The notes beneath the pieces are model-generated. The model did no database searches. It worked only from the letters and a program-made list of their open reading frames with translations, and was not told the origin of the DNA. From NCBI RefSeq assembly GCF_025567285.1, contig NZ_JAOQJT010000001.1, positions 124,001 through 188,000 of the forward strand: 64,000 nucleotides of DNA, given 5' to 3'. Made by a program: the position numbers and the translations under genes. The first letter of the stretch is position 1; every line of letters begins with the position of its first letter. This DNA is from Coprococcus aceti. GTDB taxonomy: Bacteria; Bacillota; Clostridia; Lachnospirales; Lachnospiraceae. This document shows, in pieces, positions 59,980 through 64,000 of the stretch.

Positions 59980-61470
59980 CTATTTTCTCTTTCTGACCAA
60001 CCTGCACCGCTCGTCAGGATTGCTCCATTTAGGTCTGTTGATCATTTTCTTTATAGGCACGCGGACAACAAAGTCCTTATATCCCTCGCCAGTGTATCCA
60101 CAGGTCACGACAGGGGACATATACGGCACGCCAAAGCTGTCCAGGGATGCAAGATGAAACACGAGAACCAGCATCGCAAGGATAAATCCAAGTATTCCAT
60201 AAAGTGCGCTGGTGATTATAATTACAAACTTAAGCAATCTGAAAACAGACGCAAACGCCTCATTCGGAATAGCAAATGAAGCTATAGCCGTGAGTGCCAC
60301 AACTATCACAACCATGGTGCTGACTATCCCCGCCTCCACGGCTGACTGACCAACTATCAGACCGCCAACCACTCCTATCGTATTTCCAAGCTGGCTCGGC
60401 AGTCGTATCCCGGCCTCCCGGAGCAATTCAAACAAAAGCTCCATTATCAGCACTTCAACTACAACGGGGAACGATAGCTGGCTTCTCGCATCGGCTATCG
60501 CATACAGAAGCTTGTCGGGTATCAGCTCCCTGTGATAACAGGTGATCGCAATATAAAGTCCCGGTAGTCCCACCGCAATGAACGCTGCCACATACCTTAT
60601 CATTCTGGCAAATGTCGCCACCGGCCATCTGTTATAATAATCGTCCGCCGTCTGAAACAGAGTGTTGATGGTGGCTGGAGCAATTATGACCTCAGGGGAA
60701 TTGTCAAACACAACGACAACCCTGCCCTCCACCAGAGCCGCGGCCGCCTTGTCAGGTCTTGTGGTCGCCTGGTATATCGGAAATATCTCCTGCCATTTCT
60801 TCTCCATCAGATGTTCTGCCATACCGCTGTCAAACACCGCATCTATCTCATACTTATCGATGGTGTCCCTTATCTGCTGTACCAGCTCAGGCTCCGCTAT
60901 ATCTTCCATATAGAATATCCCGTACTCTGTTCTGGATCTGACGCCCATTGTCCCCTGTTCCAGCTTCAGATGTACGTCCTTGATCCTTCTCCTTATCAGA
61001 GCTGTGGATGTCCTAAAGTTCTCATTGAAGCTGTCCCTCGGCCCTCTCATTCCTCCCTCGGTGGAGCTTTCCTCTATACCTCTCACAGGGAAATGTTTCG
61101 ATGACACTACTATTGCCTGATCGCTCCCGGATACAAATATAGCCGTATCCCCCCTGAGAACCGCCCTGACAACGTTGTCAATGTCACTTTCCTGGGTATA
61201 ATCCGCCGTCTGACCCTCGCAGGAGATTATATGCTCCCACAGATCTGCCGTGTCTTTATTCCGCCATTCCCAGGTTATTGGTTTTATTAATGTGTTCTCA
61301 ATCAACTCATGATCGCACAGTCCATCTATATACACCACGTATATTGCCGGATCATCTCCCCAGGCACAGCGGTCCAGATCAAACCTTCGCTCCACGATAT
61401 CGCTCCAGTTACCGAATATTGTCTCAATTTGTGTGATGTTTTCGTCTATTTTTTTACTGATTGAAGCCAT
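59980..61470 (-). CDS. gerAA: Spore germination protein GerAA
   Basis: A 496-residue GerA-family A subunit. The N-terminal soluble domain (residues ~1-270, with VYIDGLCDHELIENTLIKP and GSDQAIVVSSKHFPVRGIEES) is followed by the membrane part with GLPGLYIAITCYHRELIPDKLLYAIADARSQLSFPVVVE and QLGNTIGVVGGLIVGQSAVEAGIVS, both highly characteristic. GerAA forms the oligomeric ion channel of the germinant receptor. GGAGGTG lies 13 bases before the ATG, slightly far. First gene of gerAA, gerAB/AC fusion and the spoIIR-like gene. Confidence 0.92.
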   Translation of the reverse strand: MASISKKIDENITQIETIFGNWSDIVERRFDLDRCAWGDDPAIYVVYIDGLCDHELIENTLIKPITWEWRNKDTADLWEHIISCEGQTADYTQESDIDNVVRAVLRGDTAIFVSGSDQAIVVSSKHFPVRGIEESSTEGGMRGPRDSFNENFRTSTALIRRRIKDVHLKLEQGTMGVRSRTEYGIFYMEDIAEPELVQQIRDTIDKYEIDAVFDSGMAEHLMEKKWQEIFPIYQATTRPDKAAAALVEGRVVVVFDNSPEVIIAPATINTLFQTADDYYNRWPVATFARMIRYVAAFIAVGLPGLYIAITCYHRELIPDKLLYAIADARSQLSFPVVVEVLIMELLFELLREAGIRLPSQLGNTIGVVGGLIVGQSAVEAGIVSTMVVIVVALTAIASFAIPNEAFASVFRLLKFVIIITSALYGILGFILAMLVLVFHLASLDSFGVPYMSPVVTCGYTGEGYKDFVVRVPIKKMINRPKWSNPDERCRLVRKRK

Positions 61471-61555
61471 CGTCCGCCGTAAACACCTCCAACATACCGT
61501 TTATCTTCTGTAATCTATCTTGTCCAACGGATGAGTTTTTATTCAGACATACACG

Positions 61556-61590
61556 TAAAAAGGCAGAACACGTTTTCACGCATTCCGCCT
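61556..61590 (-). terminator. Terminator after the GntR gene
   Basis: AGGCAGAACACG (61561-61572) pairs, with G-U wobbles, with CGCATTCCGCCT (61579-61590) around a TTTTCA loop. The minus-strand product ends in TTTTT. It separates the GntR-ispE unit from gerAA. Confidence 0.7.
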
Positions 61591-61621
61591 CTTATACAGG
61601 TATTTATTATTATGCATATTG

Positions 61622-62293
61622 TTATTTCTGTGCTTTGACAACATTTGTGATCACGATCTGTTCCTGATCGTATATATGTATACGGGTTATCTCCTTGGCT
61701 TTCTCTTCATCCCTGGCTATTATCGCATTCATGAGAGCCTCATGCTCCGCTATAAGCTTGTCGTGATAGCTGAAATCCTTTACATACTCCACGCGGTATC
61801 TGTACACCTGCTCACGAAGACTCTGGGACATGCTGATCAGTCTCGGATTGTTCGTCATGTCCATTATAGTATTGTGAAATGCAACATCCGCATCTACTAT
61901 CTCCGGGATTATCTTGGAGCTTACCGCTTTCTTGAAGTCGGCATAGGACTGCTTCAACCGCTCTTTTCCCTCGTCGTCTATCCTTTTGCAGGCAAGCCCT
62001 GCCGCAAGATCCTCAAGCGCCATCCTGATCTCAAGCGCATCGCTCAGATCCTTTGCCGTTATCCTGGCAACCTCTGCTCCCCTTCTCGGGATCATGACCA
62101 CAAGCCCTTCAAGCTCAAGCATTCTCATGGCCTCCCTGACAGGGGTACGGCTTACGCCAAGCCTCTTCGCAAGAGTGACCTCCATAAGTCTCTCCCCCGG
62201 CTCAAACTCACCGTGAACTATAGCATTCCTCAAAGTCTTAAACACTACCTCTCGAAGGGGCAGGTACTCATCCATATTCAATCTAAGATCCAT
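61622..62293 (-). CDS. GntR family regulator with FCD domain
   Basis: A 223-residue FadR-subfamily regulator. The winged helix is LREVVFKTLRNAIVHGEFEPGERL with LAKRLGVSRTPVREAMRMLELEGLV. The FCD effector domain (residues ~80-215) has LSDALEIRMALEDLAAG, DVAFHNTIMDMTNNPRL and EHEALMNAI, including the conserved metal-binding Asp/His positions. Typical ligands are organic acids. The start overlaps the ispE stop (TGATG at 62293), so the two are coupled; a GTG one codon earlier is possible. The target genes are unknown. Confidence 0.9.
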   Translation of the reverse strand: MDLRLNMDEYLPLREVVFKTLRNAIVHGEFEPGERLMEVTLAKRLGVSRTPVREAMRMLELEGLVVMIPRRGAEVARITAKDLSDALEIRMALEDLAAGLACKRIDDEGKERLKQSYADFKKAVSSKIIPEIVDADVAFHNTIMDMTNNPRLISMSQSLREQVYRYRVEYVKDFSYHDKLIAEHEALMNAIIARDEEKAKEITRIHIYDQEQIVITNVVKAQK

Positions 62294-63174
62294 CACATAC
62301 CTCTTCTTATGTTATACGGGCTGACGGCATACGCAGCCTGTATCTCGTCCTTTTCACGCAGCATATCTACTACCCTTTGTGCCAGTTCTTTATCCCTGTT
62401 GTCATATATTCCGAACACTGTCGGCCCACTGCCACTCATGAGCACTCCCATGGAGTCGTTCTCCGCTATGAGCTTCTTGACTGAATCTATCACAGGATTT
62501 GCAGGTATCGTAACCGTCTCGAGCACATTTGCCATTCTGTCTGTTATTCCCTTCAGATCTCCGGTCTTGAGTGCATCCGCCATGCCATCGATATCTGGAT
62601 GCTCCTCCAGCAGATCCACCTTCAGGTTCTGGTATACCCATTTTGTGGACACTCCGATCGCCGGCTTCGCTATGACGATCAGGCAGTCCGGCATAGGTGG
62701 AAGTGGTGTAAGGATCTCTCCTATTCCCTCCGAGAGTGCCGTACCCTGCATGATACAGTAAGGCACATCTGCGCCGAGCTTCACTCCATGTTCCATGAGC
62801 TGTTCATCGGAAAGGTTCAGTCCAAACAGCATATTCATCGCCTTGAGGGCTGCCGCTGCATCAGCGCTTCCCCCTGCCATTCCGGCTGCAACCGGTATGT
62901 GTTTATCCACGGTTACATGAACGCCCTTGTCTATTCCATATATATCCTTCATCATCCGGCACGCCTTGTATATGATGTTATCCTTCACATCCGGCAGCTC
63001 CGACGAATCCGATGTTATAACGATCTCGTCTGTGGTGACATCGCAAAATGTCAGTTCATCCCACAGATCGACCGTCTGCATGATCATTTTCACCTCATGA
63101 TATCCATCCTCGCGTCTCCTGACCACGTCGAGACCGAGGTTTATCTTTCCATATGCCTTTAATGATATTTCCAT
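62293..63174 (-). CDS. ispE: 4-diphosphocytidyl-2-C-methyl-D-erythritol kinase
   Basis: A 293-residue GHMP kinase of the non-mevalonate (MEP) isoprenoid pathway. Motifs are the N-terminal LKAYGKINLGLDVV with the catalytic Lys, the ATP-binding PVAAGMAGGSADAAAALKAMN, and VLMSGSGPTVFGIY near the end. Start at ATG 63174 after AGGAGAG; seven earlier codons are open. It is upstream of and coupled to the GntR gene. Confidence 0.95.
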   Translation of the reverse strand: MEISLKAYGKINLGLDVVRRREDGYHEVKMIMQTVDLWDELTFCDVTTDEIVITSDSSELPDVKDNIIYKACRMMKDIYGIDKGVHVTVDKHIPVAAGMAGGSADAAAALKAMNMLFGLNLSDEQLMEHGVKLGADVPYCIMQGTALSEGIGEILTPLPPMPDCLIVIAKPAIGVSTKWVYQNLKVDLLEEHPDIDGMADALKTGDLKGITDRMANVLETVTIPANPVIDSVKKLIAENDSMGVLMSGSGPTVFGIYDNRDKELAQRVVDMLREKDEIQAAYAVSPYNIRRGM

Positions 63175-63221
63175 TTTCTCTCCTGTCCGTGACATTTCCT
63201 CTGCAGCTTTTCAGCCTGCGA

Positions 63222-63785
63222 TCACTTTTTTCTAACAGAATATCCAAATTTGCCGAGTTTGTCGCCAAGTGCAAAATACTCTCCATGTGAATATGCGACA
63301 AGTCCCGTGCTGTTGAGGTTGAATTTGCCGGTCTTATCCATGTATTCATCACTTATCTGGACTCCGACCACCTCAGCGATAAACATGTGGTGGGATCCAA
63401 GCTCAACTACCTGCTTTACCTTGCACTCTACGTTCACCGGACTCTCCTCTATAGCCGGGCATGACACATTCACGCCGTCACATGCATGGAGGTTCATCTC
63501 CTTGAATTTATCCACGTCTCTTCCTGACTTCACACCACAATAATCAGTTGCAAATGCCAGTTTCTCGGTGACGAGATTTATGGTAAATTCTCCTGTCTCC
63601 TTGATTATGTCGTAGGAATATCTCTCCGGACGCACCGATATGGACACCATTGCAGGATCGCTGCATATGGTACCGGCCCACGCTATCGTCACTATGTTTG
63701 GCTTCTCTCCCGGTCTCTGGCAGCTCACCATAACTGCCGGAACCGGATACAACATATTTCCTGGTTTCCAATTCTGTTTTGCCAT
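63222..63785 (-). CDS. Flavin reductase family protein
   Basis: A 187-residue FMN-binding split-barrel protein of the flavin reductase-like group. Features are PVPAVMVSCQRPGEKPNIVTIAWAGTICSDPAMVSISVRPERYSY, the FTINLVT stretch, SGRDVDKF and GSHHMFIAEVVGV. Members bind FMN and act as NAD(P)H flavin reductases or small flavoproteins; the partner is not known. Start at ATG 63785 after AGAGGTA; 15 further codons are open but not needed. It has its own promoter and a leader hairpin. Confidence 0.88.
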   Translation of the reverse strand: MAKQNWKPGNMLYPVPAVMVSCQRPGEKPNIVTIAWAGTICSDPAMVSISVRPERYSYDIIKETGEFTINLVTEKLAFATDYCGVKSGRDVDKFKEMNLHACDGVNVSCPAIEESPVNVECKVKQVVELGSHHMFIAEVVGVQISDEYMDKTGKFNLNSTGLVAYSHGEYFALGDKLGKFGYSVRKK

Positions 63786-63837
63786 GTCTATACCTCTTTC
63801 TCTATTGACCTTCAACTCATTTTCAGCCACTTTCAGT

Positions 63838-63862
63838 CACTGTGGCGCAACGCACCACAGTG
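63838..63862 (-). promoter_or_regulatory. Leader hairpin of the flavin reductase gene
   Basis: CACTGTGG (63838-63845) pairs perfectly with CCACAGTG (63855-63862), between the promoter and the start codon. It does not resemble the FMN riboswitch. Confidence 0.45.
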
Positions 63863-63918
63863 CTGATATCTCAAGCTGTCAATTGTTCGTATTTTGTATA
63901 TTGTATACATTATACATA

Positions 63919-63947
63919 ATAATACATGCCAGTGCATAAAATTACAA
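63919..63947 (-). promoter_or_regulatory. Promoter of the flavin reductase gene
   Basis: Minus strand TTGTAA (63942-63947), 17-base spacer, TATTAT (63919-63924). Confidence 0.55.
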
Positions 63948-64000
63948 CCGCATACAGCGCTCTTTATTTATCTTATTTTATTGACAGCGGATTTATTACT

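Noticed and set aside
61619..62761. Long plus-strand ORF (380 codons) opposite the GntR and ispE genes
   Set aside because: It is antisense to two well-conserved genes, its translation has no recognisable domain, and it spans their junction; it is a codon-bias shadow.

Overview
The window looks like chromosomal DNA of an anaerobic gut Firmicute of the family Lachnospiraceae, near Coprococcus, Roseburia or Butyrivibrio; I cannot fix the genus. The reasons are strong AGGAGG ribosome binding sites, moderate GC content, the gdpP-rplI-dnaB order, a fused accD-accA gene, fabV, a large SRP RNA directly after tadA, ger spore germination genes, and small families that I know mainly from Lachnospiraceae (DUF6472, DUF6128, DUF6734, TSCPD). 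No tRNA, rRNA, CRISPR array, prophage or replication origin is visible. There is one complete IS3-type element.

Layout. 1-8.6 kb: end of a LOG-family gene, uridine phosphorylase (udp), two HPr-like proteins without the active-site His, a Uup/YfmR-type ABC-F ATPase, a DUF6472 protein, a membrane transglutaminase-like pseudoenzyme, an Ig-like membrane protein, a citrate synthase homologue that has lost both catalytic histidines, and a YgjP-like metallopeptidase. 8.6-13.8 kb: fatty acid synthesis (fabH, accDA, fabF) with an anchored GH5 glycosidase in between. 13.9-18 kb: GtrA protein, DUF6734-like protein, a GSQ-repeat protein and a secreted CAP protein with wall-binding-like repeats. 18.3-21.8 kb: rRNA methyltransferase, a second transglutaminase-like protein (Cys to Ser), rhomboid protease, a long inverted-repeat element, and a HAD phosphatase. 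21.9-28.6 kb: fabV, dnaB, rplI, gdpP, pgi. 28.7-34.6 kb: a 1602-residue secreted MBG/Ig-domain protein, with a MerR-type promoter facing a divergent MerR regulator. 34.6-45 kb: PdaA-like deacetylase, membrane protein, TSCPD protein, murG, the IS3 element, HD hydrolase, SRP RNA, tadA, DUF6128, rsmA, a palindrome, tatD. 45-56.3 kb: aminotransferase, maf, a Thr-rich surface protein, two small orphan genes that share an upstream 50-bp motif, degV, pncB, a repeat-rich leader before malQ, plsC, a CPBP protease and a methyltransferase. 56.3-64 kb: DUF1934, ddl, a SpoIIR-like protein, a ger operon with a gerAB-gerAC fusion, a GntR regulator, ispE and a flavin reductase.

Most genes are core metabolism or envelope functions. 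No obvious defence or secondary-metabolite system is present. The most unusual content is a set of enzyme-family proteins with altered catalytic residues (citrate synthase, two transglutaminase-like proteins, two HPr-like proteins), the rearranged germination cluster, and four intergenic structured repeats (20737-21022, 43624-43739, 50029-50118, 51517-51837).
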